Of a stretch of 36,562 nt of DNA, positions 27,265-36,562 are shown one piece after another. The stretch comes from Zygnema cylindricum (taxonomy: Eukaryota; Streptophyta; Zygnematophyceae; Zygnematales; Zygnemataceae). The stretch spans positions 81,843-118,404 of the forward strand of contig JBBHKE010000026.1 of NCBI GenBank assembly GCA_037447655.1, given 5' to 3'. The translations under genes and the position numbers were made by a program. The notes under the pieces were generated by a model that was given only the letters and a program-made list of their open reading frames with translations, was not told the DNA's origin and did no database searches. The number at the start of each line of letters is the position of its first letter. Position 1 is the stretch's first letter.

Positions 27265-28150
27265 CGGGCACGATGTAGCGCTGCCGCCGTCCCGGTACAG
27301 ACCGCTATACTGCGACAATATTCTACGCTGCCGCCCGCCTGCTGGTGTAATTCTACGTTGCCGCCCGCCCGATGGCATAATTTTACGCTGCCGTTGGCCG
27401 GCATAATTCTACGTTGAACCCGTTGGCGGATTATACGCTGCCGCTTGGTGGCGTAATTTTACGCTGCCGCCGGCTGGCGTGATTGTACGATGTCGCTCAG
27501 TGTCGTAATTCTACGTCGCCGACAGTCTGCGTAAATATACGCTGCCCCCCGCTGGCGTAAATATACGCTGCCGCTTCAGCTGGCGTGATTGTACGTTGTC
27601 GCTCTGTGTCGTAATTCTACGACGCCGACAGTTTGCGTAAATATACGCTGCCGCCCGCTGGCGTAAATATACGCTGCCGCCTGCTGGCGTAATTCTACGC
27701 TGCCGCTCGGTGGCGTAATTCAACGATGCCGCTCGGTGGCGTAATTCCACGATGCCGCTCGGTGGCGTAATTCCACGATGCCGCTTGGTGGCGTAATTCT
27801 ACGATGTCGCTCGGTGGCGTAATTCTAGGATGCCGCTCGGTGGCGTAATTCCACAATGCCGCTCGGTGGCGTAATTCCACGATGTCGCTCGGTGGCGTAA
27901 TTCTACGCTACCGCTCGGTGGCGTAATTCCACACTGCCGCTTGGTGGCGTAATTCTACGCTGCCGCTCGGTGGCGTAATTCCACACTTCCGCTTGGTGGC
28001 GTAATTCTACGCTGCCCCCCGTTGGCGTAATTCTACGTCGCCGCCCGTCAACAGTACATACCGCCGTACCTGGCACAATGTAACGTTGCCCTGGGACCGT
28101 CCGCAGTACGGACCGCCGTACCGATGGCGTAATGCAACATTGCCGCCTGC
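27265..28150. repeat. 26-bp GC-rich minisatellite, about 30 units
   Basis: The unit is close to cggtggcgtaattccacgat plus gccgct. It is purest at 27700-27990 and diverged at both sides. Within 27475-27690 a block of four units (with gacagtYtgcgtaaatatac variants) repeats at about 107 bp, a higher-order structure. Period 26 is not a multiple of three, so the long minus-strand ORFs here (TERQRRITP-type repeats) are by-products. Confidence 0.9.
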
Positions 28151-28470
28151 CAGTATCTACGAACGACCACCGGCAATACCGAAAAAAAACACACTTTAAG
28201 CTGATCAAATCACCCTATATTTTTGTTCCCATGAAGAGTGTATTACTATTGTCAAGAGAATAATTACAAAATAAAAAATCGGTATTTTCGATTAAAAATT
28301 ATAGACCTTTTGCTGCCATGTTGAAAACCTTAAATATGCGATATCTGTGTGCGCGCTAGGCGGTGTCAGTACGTCCGCGCGACTTAAAATATCATGTCTC
28401 TTATGACCACGACCCATGTTCCCATTTGTCGTTGGTGCAAATTTGATGCTTCAATATACATTCCAAGAGG

Positions 28471-28768
28471 AAAAAAAGAAAAGGTACGCCTGTGCCATCT
28501 CGGCTAAATTGATGTCTAAAAATACATATCAAATGAAAGGTTACGAAAAATTGTAATTTATAAAAAACGGTTATTAATGAGGAATATATTATTATTGTTG
28601 TTGATTTAACATCGCAAGAGCAAAAAAAGAAAAGGTACGCGTGTGCCATCCCGACCCAATTGATGCTTAGAAATACATATCAAATGAAATATTACGAACT
28701 ATTGTGATTTGTAAGAAACGGTTATTAATAAAGGGATATATTATTATTGTTATTGATTTACAATTCAC
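28471..28768. repeat. 151-bp tandem duplication
   Basis: aaaaaaagaaaaggtacgc starts at 28471 and again at 28622. Both copies continue with tgtgccatc, aattgatg, aatacatatcaaatgaaa, aaacggttattaat and atatattattattgtt. A short related stretch before 28471 (ccaagagg) suggests an older third copy. Confidence 0.85.
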
Positions 28769-29021
28769 ATTGCATGCAAGTACGCTGCTAAGTCGTAAAA
28801 TATACAAGCAGTAATAATATATCATTGCATTTTTTTTGTTTTAAATTAAGGTTGATTTATGAAAGCGGCACAAAATGTGTAGATGGCAGTAGCATACATT
28901 ACTTCACTGTTGCAGTTTGAAAGAGTTTATGATGCGTATGTGACCCTAACGCAAACACCCTATGGTTGTTGTTGCAAAGCGTGTAGACGTGAGTACGCAT
29001 ATTCGAGCTAAACAATAACTC

Positions 29022-29171
29022 ACAATATGTGATCTGACAATGTACGAACCGACAAGATGTGAACCAACAATATATGAACCTACAAGAAAGGAATCGCCAA
29101 AGTATGAAACGACAATATATAAATTGACAATATATGCACCGGAAATATATGAACAAACAATATATGAACAG
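29022..29171. repeat. 15-bp minisatellite, 10 units
   Basis: There are ten consecutive units of the type acaatatatgaaccg with no indels. Since 15 is a multiple of three, the minus strand keeps an open frame with a Cys/Phe/Ile/Tyr pentapeptide rhythm. I see no other sign that it is coding. Confidence 0.88.
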
Positions 29172-29300
29172 ACAACAAAAAAGAGGGAGAGAGGAGAGAT
29201 AGAAGACGAAGAGGGATAGAGAGAGGGAGAGGGGAGAGACAACAAGAGAGAGGGACGGGGGAGAAAAAACAAGCGAGATAGGAAAAAGAAAAGGGCGATG
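29172..29300. repeat. Purine-rich GA/GGA tract
   Basis: Low-complexity gagaggagag sequence directly after the 15-bp minisatellite. The antisense ORFs over it are Ser/Leu/Pro-rich artefacts. Confidence 0.7.
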
Positions 29301-29307
29301 AATCAGT

Positions 29308-29342
29308 GTGTCTAACACTAATAGCAATCCATGGTGTATTTA
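29308..29342. mobile_element. Solo MITE right end
   Basis: taacactaatagcaatccatggtgtatt matches the right terminus of the MITE family at 27140-27170 (taacactcatagcgattcacggtgtatt). A matching left end was not found. Confidence 0.5.
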
Positions 29343-30312
29343 AATGTTTCTGTAAATAGGAGAAGGTAATACAATGTGAAAATTGACATTTCTTTTACAA
29401 TGGTGAAATAAAGAAGTTTCGAAAGAAACTTATCCGTTAACATTGTTAGAGCTATAAAAAGTTAATATCAAAAATTATGTTTAATCCTAATTGGGTTGTT
29501 AACGTTTTAAAGTAAGCTACATATGTATACATACTTCGACACACTTATGTTCTAACACTACTATTTCTTCAATGGAATATTCTTGCTGTTTGGAAGTGTG
29601 TATGTTTTCTATGCTTATACCATCACTCTATGGTTGTTGTTCCAATAAAAGTTGCAGAGAGACTCTTTACATATAATGCATGTCGTACAATTGTTTATTG
29701 AACACATAAACTTATATTTGTATAATACTTTGGTAAGGCTCAACAAAGCGTGATAAAACAACACACGATACATGCCCATATAAGAAGCATAACAAAACAC
29801 GACACGAATCATGTCCGTGTAACGGGCATTGATTGACTTTTGTGAACAAAAACATATTGTGTAACAAAACACACCAACATGAGATATGTAGCTAAAAATA
29901 AACATTTGATTTCTGACAGTTACACATAGATATAGGCGGAGACTGGTTAGTTAAGTATAGTTAGTCAGTTGAAATTGCTAGAGTCACACACCATTGAATG
30001 TTATTACAAAGGTGACACTCGGTCATCAATAAACCCATTTAATCTCAACTACAATATTCTTGTTGTCAAGTAGACTAAATATGATTATGAACTTCAAAAC
30101 ATGTTTGTTTGCACAGAATGACATCTTACATGGGACATTCCCTCGGTTTAAAATTGTCTATATTTGTGTTGTAAATTAAAACACCCTATGGCTGTTATTC
30201 CAATATATAATTTATATTTGTATAGTTCATCGAAAAACCCACCTGTAGTTGTTCCCAAATATATAGAGTGCAAAAACTCTATACAACCTTAAACACACAC
30301 AACACGACCTTT

Positions 30313-30340
30313 GCTCGTGTAACGGGCATTGATTTACTAG
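30313..30340 (+). mobile_element. Helitron-like 3' terminus
   Basis: A 6-bp hairpin (gctcgt, loop gta, acgggc; 30313-30327) is followed 9 bp later by CTAG (30337-30340) and then T. This is the layout of plant Helitron 3' ends. The same hairpin block (gtccgtgtaacgggcattgatt) occurs at about 29812-29833 without the CTAG. The 5' end was not identified. A tatggttgttgttcca block recurs at 28960, 29630 and 30187. Confidence 0.4.
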
Positions 30341-30533
30341 TCACTAAAACAACGGATGAAAACACGTCCACGCACGTGCGACGCACATGGAAAATTTTAA
30401 GCACAACGGGGAGTTCACAAAAGAAAAAAGTTGTCTGTTCGCAACCTGTACGGAAATTTCTACAATGGCACGGAGAAGTGGAATCCTATGATGTCACAAA
30501 AAGTCAACAAAGGTGTGACAACATTGTAGACGC

Positions 30534-30690
30534 CTACAACCGTCGCTATTTTTGTAGACATCACCAACTGTCACATTTTTATAGAGGCCTACAACCATCG
30601 TTGTTTTTGTAAACGTCACCAATTGTCGGAAGTTTCGTAGTCGTCTACAACCGTCACAAGTTTTGCGCCACTTCTACAAATGTCACATCT
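30534..30690. repeat. 55-bp tandem repeat, about 2.5 units
   Basis: ctacaaccRtcg..ttttgta starts at about 30534, 30589 and 30645, with caccaa.tgtc in the first two units. It lies inside an open + frame (30268-30612) that looks like a by-product. Confidence 0.7.
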
Positions 30691-30699
30691 CAGAGTAAA

Positions 30700-31590
30700 G
30701 ATTCCATTTTAGCACATTGGAACGGTCTATAAAAGAATACGAAGAATCTTCACTGTAATACAAAAGTAGCAGTTACTGGTTACATGGGCACACCCCCAAT
30801 TCACCTCATTTAAAAGTGCAAACTCCAAAGGAAGTACGCATGCTTCTAAAAAAAAAAGGTGTGCAGAGTTTGTACTTCTAAAAAGTACAGACTTTACGTT
30901 TCTATGTAGTTTAATGTGGTGGGAAACCGTGATTTATATGAAATCTATTGTGGCATATGTAATTGTCTACCCGTTGAACTAAAGAAAATAATGACATTAC
31001 AACACTTTCATGAATCCGTACAGAAAAAAAGATAGTTATGTTAAGCGTTCACGTTTCAATATCAGTTTGATATTGATAACGCGAACTTAGGATCGTTAGA
31101 TTTAGCAAATGGGCGATTGAGATCTGTTTAGCAATAATTTTTTTTTTAAATTGTGAGAAGTAAAAAAAGAAAATATTGTTGTTCACACTATTTTTTTCGG
31201 TTCAAGGGCCTACCGCCAACAAAATTTGAAACTAATTTATGCATCTAACACTCATTCGAATAGACATTCCCATATTGTAATCGGTATAGTTTGCGTTCAC
31301 ATTTATTCCCCCCCTTATGATTTTTAGAAATTGATTTTGGGTGTGGTTTCAAGTGTCAATGGATTCACTTTCCCATGTCGACGCCGTTATCTATCATATT
31401 TATCGTACGCTTCGGCGAAATAACGAGTACTTTTAGTACGTAATAACACACTTCGTACACTACACTATTTAAACAATCAACATCAGAGTAATTGCCACTA
31501 ACTAAACAATAACTTTATTGGCGTAAATGAAAATATAGAAGTTGTTAGCTATGTTTTAGGTTGAGGGCCAAAATTTAGGGGTGCCGAATT
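30700..31590. other. No feature recognised
   Basis: AT-rich sequence with gtac-containing patches. No gene, and no repeat boundary I can define. Confidence 0.4.
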
Positions 31591-31596
31591 AATGTT

Positions 31597-31613
31597 AGTA
31601 ACACTAATAGCAA
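31597..31613. mobile_element. Fragment of the MITE right end
   Basis: taacactaatagcaattcac matches the MITE terminus seen at 27140-27165. It is too short for more to be said. Confidence 0.4.
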
Positions 31614-31671
31614 TTCACAAAATAATTTCGCTTATCGTTCTGCATTCATTATTCAAGAAAATAGTATTTTT

Positions 31672-31833
31672 ATGTCAATAAGTGGCAAGTTTTGTGGAGG
31701 ATTCACGACAACGCATGTTTGCACATGTCCCGCGTTCTTTGACTCGCTTAAGTATAAGGTTAGTGGTGATAGATGGATTATAGTGGAATCAAGTTTAAAA
31801 GTAAATGCTGGAGGAGGCATGTCCTCCACGTAA
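31672..31833 (+). pseudogene. Possible FAR1/MULE-type zinc-finger fragment
   Basis: This is a 53-codon frame starting with ATG, stop TAA at 31831. The segment CTCPAFFDSLKYKVSGDRW, then IIVESSLKVNAG, resembles the C..C......W.I..S.L.HNH pattern at the N-terminus of MuDR-type transposases and FAR1 proteins. VNAG stands where HNHG would be expected, so the metal site would be lost. It is a weak resemblance judged by eye. Confidence 0.3.
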
Positions 31834-32284
31834 CCGTAGTTTGAAGATTATTGTCGAACAAACACATGAAAAGGTCTTCCACCTTACAAAATAGTGGTTG
31901 GCATCCCCTCTTTGATCCTCGGGAACCTCTTCTCCCTCGTGCCTTCTATACCCTTATCCCAATCAGGTTGGGGACCAATTTTGTTGAAAGTTATCATAAG
32001 AGCCAGTATCCTTGAGAACATGTCACAAAATTTGTGTCTTACTTGTGTGTGTGCAACGACATTTAAGGTACCCCAGTACATGACAAATTTGGCGACCTAA
32101 TTATCAAGACTCGTGATGTCGTCTCATTTACGTATTCTCGAAAAGTGACTTGATAGTTTCTCATCATGGCTTGGCTATTAATCTTTTCATTGTTGTTTTA
32201 AAGACATTTCCGCTCCATCTTATTTATCACTTTAGAACTTTGATTAAAATCCATTTTGAAAATTACTTTTCTTCCCAAAATATG
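31834..32284. other. No gene recognised
   Basis: Overlapping ORFs on both strands at 31884-32100 have no known motif. They may be the remains of a repeat. Confidence 0.35.
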
Positions 32285-32768
32285 GGCTCCCCAAAAAACC
32301 GATCCAAAAAAATGAAAATTTTGTACTGTCCATACAATCCAACATTATTGTACTTTGTAATCGTTGGTATCCTGGAAGTACGTGACATCATGATTAGCGT
32401 CGCAAATATGACACGGTAGTAACACTATTATTTTCGTAAATCTTAGGGAATGCGACAAAGCGTCGCAAATCTGACACGTTAGTAAACACTATTCATTTCG
32501 CAAATCTAAGGGAACGCGACAAATCGTAATTATTGGCTTATTCATACGTCGTACATTAGTTAATTTTGTACTTTTTCGGTTATGGGCGGGCAAGGTTAGT
32601 CGCGAGAAATCTAGTTTCGGTTAACTTTTATTTTTGTAAACGCCGGTCGGTTAACGGTTAACAATTTTGGAGCGTGACATAACCCGGTCGGGTGTCGGTT
32701 ACTCAAATTTTGAGAAAAAAAAAATGGTCGGTTTCGGTTATGTAAAATTTTGACTTTTGCGACCTCTG
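32285..32768 (+). mobile_element. Non-autonomous hAT-like element, copy B (left end lost)
   Basis: From gaaaattttgtactgtcc onward it follows copy A: gtacgtgacatcatgattagcg, two tandem cgcaaatctgacac units (from 32400 and 32463), ttggcttattc, cggttaacggttaacaatttt, and the right end ttttgcgacctctg at 32768. No left terminal repeat is found, so the 8-bp target duplication cannot be checked. Confidence 0.75.
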
Positions 32769-32904
32769 GTCCGTATACACTTGCAATCATATTCTGAATT
32801 GCATATCGGATTATATCGCCAAAATTTCGGTACGATATGCTTCTGTTGAATTAATCGTCATTATTTTGTTTGTGGTCCGTAGAGCAGAAATATGAAATCC
32901 GCAT

Positions 32905-32912
32905 GCGCAGAC
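32905..32912. other. Left target-site duplication of hAT copy A
   Basis: gcgcagac, identical to 33665-33672. Confidence 0.88.
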
Positions 32913-33664
32913 CAGAGGTCGCAAACGGTCAACCGAAACCGTGACCGACCGTTAACCGACCGCCCGCGCCGGATCCGGAACGGATTTAGTTGCCGAATTT
33001 TGGGGGTCGGGCGGTTACGGTCGGTTGATTCACCAGGAAAAAAAAAGCGGTCGGTTACGGTCGGTCAACCAAAAAACCAAAAAAAAAGAAAATTTTGTAC
33101 TGTCCTTATAATCGAAAATTCTTGTACTTTGTACTCTTTGGCATCGTGGAAGTACGTGACATCATGATTAGCGTTGCAAATCTGACATGGTACTGTAGTA
33201 AGCTATTTATTTCGCAAATCAAAGGGAACGCGACAAACCGTCGCAAATCTGACACGGTAGTACACTATTCATTTCGAAAATCTTTGGGAACGCGACAAAG
33301 CGTCGCAAATCTGACACGGCAGTACAATATTCATTTCGCAAATCTTAGGCAACGCGACAAAGCGTTGCAAATCTGACACAGTAGTACACTATTCATTTCG
33401 CAAATCTTAGGAAACGCGACAAATCTTAATTATTGGCTTATTCCGTTGTACATTGATTAATTTTGTACTTTTTCGGTTACGGGCGGGCACGGTTAGTCGC
33501 AAAAAATCAAGATTCGGTTAATTTTTTTTTCGTAAACGACGGTCGGTTAACGGTTAACAATTTTGGAGCGTGACAAAACTCGGTCGGGCGTCGGTTACTC
33601 AGATTTTGAAAAAAAAAAAACGGTCGGTTTCGGGTATGAAATTCTGTGACTTTTGCGACCTCTG
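32913..33664 (+). mobile_element. Complete non-autonomous hAT element, copy A
   Basis: It is 752 bp. Ends are cagaggtcgcaaa at left and tttgcgacctctg at right, an inverted pair. The 8 bp on each side are identical (gcgcagac at 32905-32912 and 33665-33672), the target-duplication length of hAT elements. Subterminal ggtcggtta/cggttaacgg motifs are repeated many times in both orientations, as in hAT ends. The interior has no transposase, only four tandem 62-67-bp units at 33174-33427. It must have moved with an enzyme supplied elsewhere. Confidence 0.9.
33174..33427. repeat. 62-67-bp tandem units inside hAT copy A
   Basis: cgcaaatctgacacggtagt units begin at about 33174, 33241, 33303 and 33365, each ending in aacgcgacaaa. 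Copy B has two such units and copy C none. Confidence 0.85.
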
Positions 33665-33672
33665 GCGCAGAC
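33665..33672. other. Right target-site duplication of hAT copy A
   Basis: gcgcagac, identical to 32905-32912. Confidence 0.88.
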
Positions 33673-34283
33673 ACCATAATATCTAATAGATTTTGTTTTA
33701 GAATCTAAATAAATATCTATAAAGATTTTTGTAGTGACATGTCGGACACAAACAGAAAATATTCCGTACATATATTGACGTGACACCTTACAAGATTTTA
33801 TTTTCAAGGATTCTTGGCCAGATACAGTTCTAGAAAAGACTGTTGAAGTCTCCGCGCATGACACCTACCTGCCACCTCAGCATTCATTTTTCTACACGTG
33901 TCCAGCTGGGAGGGCACTTTGCAAGTTGATTTGCCAATCGTCGTCATTGCGTAATTAATATTTGTCCCTCGCGTGCCATTTTTCATTCTACATTTCGTAC
34001 CATCAGCGCACTAAATGAAAGTCATCCGTATTTATTCCCAACGATAACGTCCGGAATAGCGTTAACATACGTCATCATATCAGCAAAGTACAGCACGCGT
34101 GCAAGGTACTTTGTCATTATTCATTGACCTCTATAGGACCTCTGCAAGCAAGGACAGTCCTTCTCAAGCAGTACAGTGCCGTACTTTTCGAAATGTCCAG
34201 TTACAGGTCAATGTTGATAACAAAACCCTAACTTCCAGTGACACGTGGATCAAAATCTACGGTCACAATTTCATGCACAATAC
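33673..34283. other. No gene recognised
   Basis: Mixed sequence with several acgtg/cacgtg and gtac motifs. Short ORFs on both strands have no known domain. Confidence 0.35.
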
Positions 34284-34372
34284 TTTGGGGGTTTTTTAGG
34301 GTTTGTTAGGGTTTGTTAGGGTTTCTTTGGGTTTTTTACTTTTTTAGGATTTTTTAGGGTTTTTAGGGTATC
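34284..34372 (+). repeat. Degenerate interstitial telomere-like repeat
   Basis: Several ttagggttt units with t-run variants (ttttttagggtttgttagggtt and further). The plant-type telomere unit is TTTAGGG. An aaaccctaa box on the opposite sense lies nearby at about 34222. Confidence 0.65.
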
Positions 34373-35958
34373 TATGGCAGATCTCCGGTGTAACGGAGAG
34401 TCCTATAGGTTAGTTTCGAAAGTCTACGGACCTACGAGCATTTTTCGTCTTTTTATCTCCGACAAAAATCTGGCCAGTGAAATTTCAGTAGACTGCAGTT
34501 CAGTGACTGCGATTAGCCGCGGGAAATCCGGTTGACCTCTTATTTCTATGCACCTGTTAGTTAGGGACATTAAAAATAACGAGAAATCAGTAAAACTGCC
34601 CGGAAAGTAATCGAATTTTTTTTCTAGCTCCAAATAAAGGAAAATGATTCGCCTAAACTTGGGAAGGGACCTTGAAAAAAAACCTTGTCGCGTAAAGCAG
34701 TCGTAAAAAATAAAATCATATTATTTTTCCTGCCCGTAAATGTTTATATTTGCACTTGCCACGTGGCGAGTACCGAGTGGCGAAGCTTTCGCCGCCGTCA
34801 TACATTCGACTCATCGATAGGGACAAATGCGCAAAATGACCGCAATTTTTTTTTATTTTTTTTTCTGACCGCAAAAATCTGTCCAACAGCTTTTATCGCT
34901 AAAAGACAAATAATCCGATGTCCTATTAGGAAACGGAGAGCCTTTCGCTAATTTTGTCGTATCTGATAACGTTTCAAATAACACAATTCCCATTGGTCGA
35001 ATAATACGTCAAAAAAAAGTGCTCGTTTGTCCGTACACTTTTCCAGCTACAATACCGTACGAATATCCGTTACTAAAAAAGTACAGAAAGTACAAAAATT
35101 ACATTTGCCCTGAAAAAAATTACAAAAAAATAACGTACGTCACAAGGAAGCGGAAAAAAAAGACAAACAGCCGTAAAAAATGTTAGCTAGCCGACAAAAA
35201 GGAAGCTAGCCGACAAAAAAGCCAACTCTAAAACGTGCACAGCATGTGACACCTGTAGATCGTACTTTTGGCACGTGTAAATATTTTAGTACGGACGCCA
35301 GCACGACAGTATTAAGATTGCGATGGGGCCAATTAGGTCAATTTATAAATTTTAAGTCAATTTTATCCAATTTTTGAGGACTATTCCGTATTTTACGTCC
35401 GTACGATTAAAAAATCTGGAATATATAAAGTACGTACGGTATTTAATTAAAAAATACGGTACAGTACCGTACAATGACGCAAAAAAAAGGCCAAAAGGCG
35501 GGCCAGTGTAAAAAATATTTAATAGGATTTTTTATTTAATATTTATTAATAATGCAAAAGAATTTTCGCACGATATGAACAAATTTAGTAAGAAATTCGC
35601 ACTAAATTTCCGCACTTTTAGGAAATAGCTTCGGAAATATTCCACCGACCACATTCTGGTCAAACTGTACATTGGAAAGTACTTTATGTACGGAATGTAG
35701 TCAAGTCTACACTTCGAAAACGACAAAAACGCAAAAAATAGAAGTCACAGAGGTAGTGAAAACAAACAAATTAAAAAAATTGCGAAAAAAAAAAAAAAAC
35801 CTATTTTTCCGACAGAACTAAAATTCAATAATAAATAGAAATAATAATATAAACAGTAAAAAAAAGAAATTAAAATTCTCTCATCATCTCCGATTGTCAT
35901 TTTTTTTATTTTTTTTTAAATTCTTAAAAACCGGAGACTTACCACTGAGAATTATTAC
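34373..35958. other. No gene recognised; gtac-rich repeats
   Basis: No long frame carries a known motif. There is a short direct repeat agctagccgacaaaaa at about 35184 and 35203, and a near-palindrome tacggtacagtaccgta at about 35456. Several A-runs are present. Confidence 0.4.
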
Positions 35959-36067
35959 CTGAACCTCTGTCTCTCTCTCTGTCTCTCTCTCTCCCCTTCC
36001 TCTCTCTCTCTATCTCTCCCTCTCTCTCCCTCTCCCTCTCTCCCTCCCTCCCCTCTCCCTCTCCCCT

Positions 36068-36096
<29 letters not shown>
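35959..36096. repeat. (TC)n tract ending in a run of 29 C
   Basis: tctctctc-rich pyrimidine sequence leads into an uninterrupted C run at 36068-36096. The minus strand is therefore G-rich. The run length is likely to be inaccurate in any assembly. Confidence 0.85.
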
Positions 36097-36099
<3 letters not shown>

Positions 36100-36195
36100 C
36101 TCCAATTCTCCCAAACCATGTCTCTATCCTCCGAGCCCGAGCGTCACGTGACATCCAGAAAACGACAAAAATGTGATTCCCACCTGTACGGTCAG

Positions 36196-36485
36196 AGCAC
36201 CCACAGGCCGTCCGTACATCCGACCGGACCCTCCCAGCCTTCCCCTTCCGTACAGTTGAAGCCATCCGCCCAACCTGGTCCGTCCGTACAATCCGTACAA
36301 TCCGTACAATTCGCCCCACCCCCAGAATCTGTACAGTCCGTACAGTCCGTACAGTTCCCAGAATCGGGAGAGTTGAAGCAGTCCGTACCGTCCGTACGGA
36401 ATCCGTACGGCGTGAGGAAGGGATACGTGGACACGAGAGGAGGGCAGCAGCTGCACTACAGAATGTACGGAATTCGTCCGTACAG
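36196..36485. repeat. Cluster of CCGTACA repeats
   Basis: tccgtaca recurs many times, often at 10-bp spacing (tccgtacaat x3 at 36291-36310; ccgtacagt x3 at about 36330-36355). Overlapping minus-strand ORFs (YGLYGLY / TDCTDCTD) are products of this repeat, not convincing genes. Confidence 0.75.
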
Positions 36486-36562
36486 TTTTTTGGCAGTATT
36501 AGGGGGGAGTGGGAAGGAGAGGAATGGGGAAAAATTAAGGGCTTTTCTCGTTTGGGTGGGGG

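Noticed and set aside
27265-28150. CRISPR-like array
   Set aside because: Units are directly adjacent without unique spacers and the context is eukaryotic; it is a minisatellite.
27169-28208. Arg-rich ORFs over the minisatellite on the minus strand
   Set aside because: The 26-bp period cycles through frames, giving repeated TERQRRITP-like peptides by chance.
28899-29327. Hydrophobic/Ser-rich minus-strand ORF of 142 codons
   Set aside because: It is made from the GA tract and the 15-bp minisatellite; no start context or domain.
36124-36456. YGLYGLY- and TDCTDC-repeat ORFs on the minus strand
   Set aside because: They are translations of the CCGTACA repeat in different frames; none has support over the others.

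Overview
This looks like nuclear DNA of a plant-lineage eukaryote. Short exons with GT..AG borders are spread through long AT-rich introns. LRR exons are 72 nt with phase-2 introns, as in land-plant LRR receptor genes. The repeats include Ty1/copia, hAT, MITE-like and Helitron-like sequences and degenerate TTTAGGG-type telomeric DNA. Cys-bracketed LysM modules joined to a papain-type protease, and a very Pro-rich secreted protein, point to a green alga. A large-genome charophyte such as Chara is my best guess (inference, not proven).

The left half (1-20306) holds two tandem, same-strand, related genes. Gene 1 (about 984-6268, 5' end outside the window) encodes an LRR, a Cys-rich EGF-like cap and a long Pro-rich extensin-like exon. 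The Pro-rich exon contains an apparent one-base frame change at a run of nine C. Gene 2 (6851-20306, first exon not found) can be followed through 19 exons that join in phase: LRR N-cap, seven to eight LRRs, the same EGF-like cap, a complete papain-family (C1A) cysteine protease with Gln, Cys, His and Asn intact, two more EGF-like modules and four LysM modules ending at a stop codon. The assembled part is about 936 residues. I know no described protein with this order. It is the most interesting object in the window: a probably secreted protein combining LRR recognition, proteolysis and glycan (GlcNAc polymer) binding.

The middle (20307-23215) has no gene I can support. A 5'-truncated Ty1/copia retrotransposon follows (about 23216-26153). 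It has integrase C-terminal, reverse transcriptase and RNase H regions in one frame, broken by six nonsense codons and no frameshift, then a polypurine tract and a probable 3' LTR.

The right part (26300-36562) is a repeat graveyard. It holds a long-TIR MITE, a second partial MITE, three copies of a non-autonomous hAT family (one with a perfect 8-bp target duplication), a 26-bp minisatellite of about 0.9 kb, a 151-bp tandem duplication, a 15-bp minisatellite, a Helitron-like 3' end, a 55-bp tandem repeat, a possible MULE/FAR1-like fragment, telomere-like DNA, and a TC/C29/CCGTACA low-complexity end. I see no intact host gene there.
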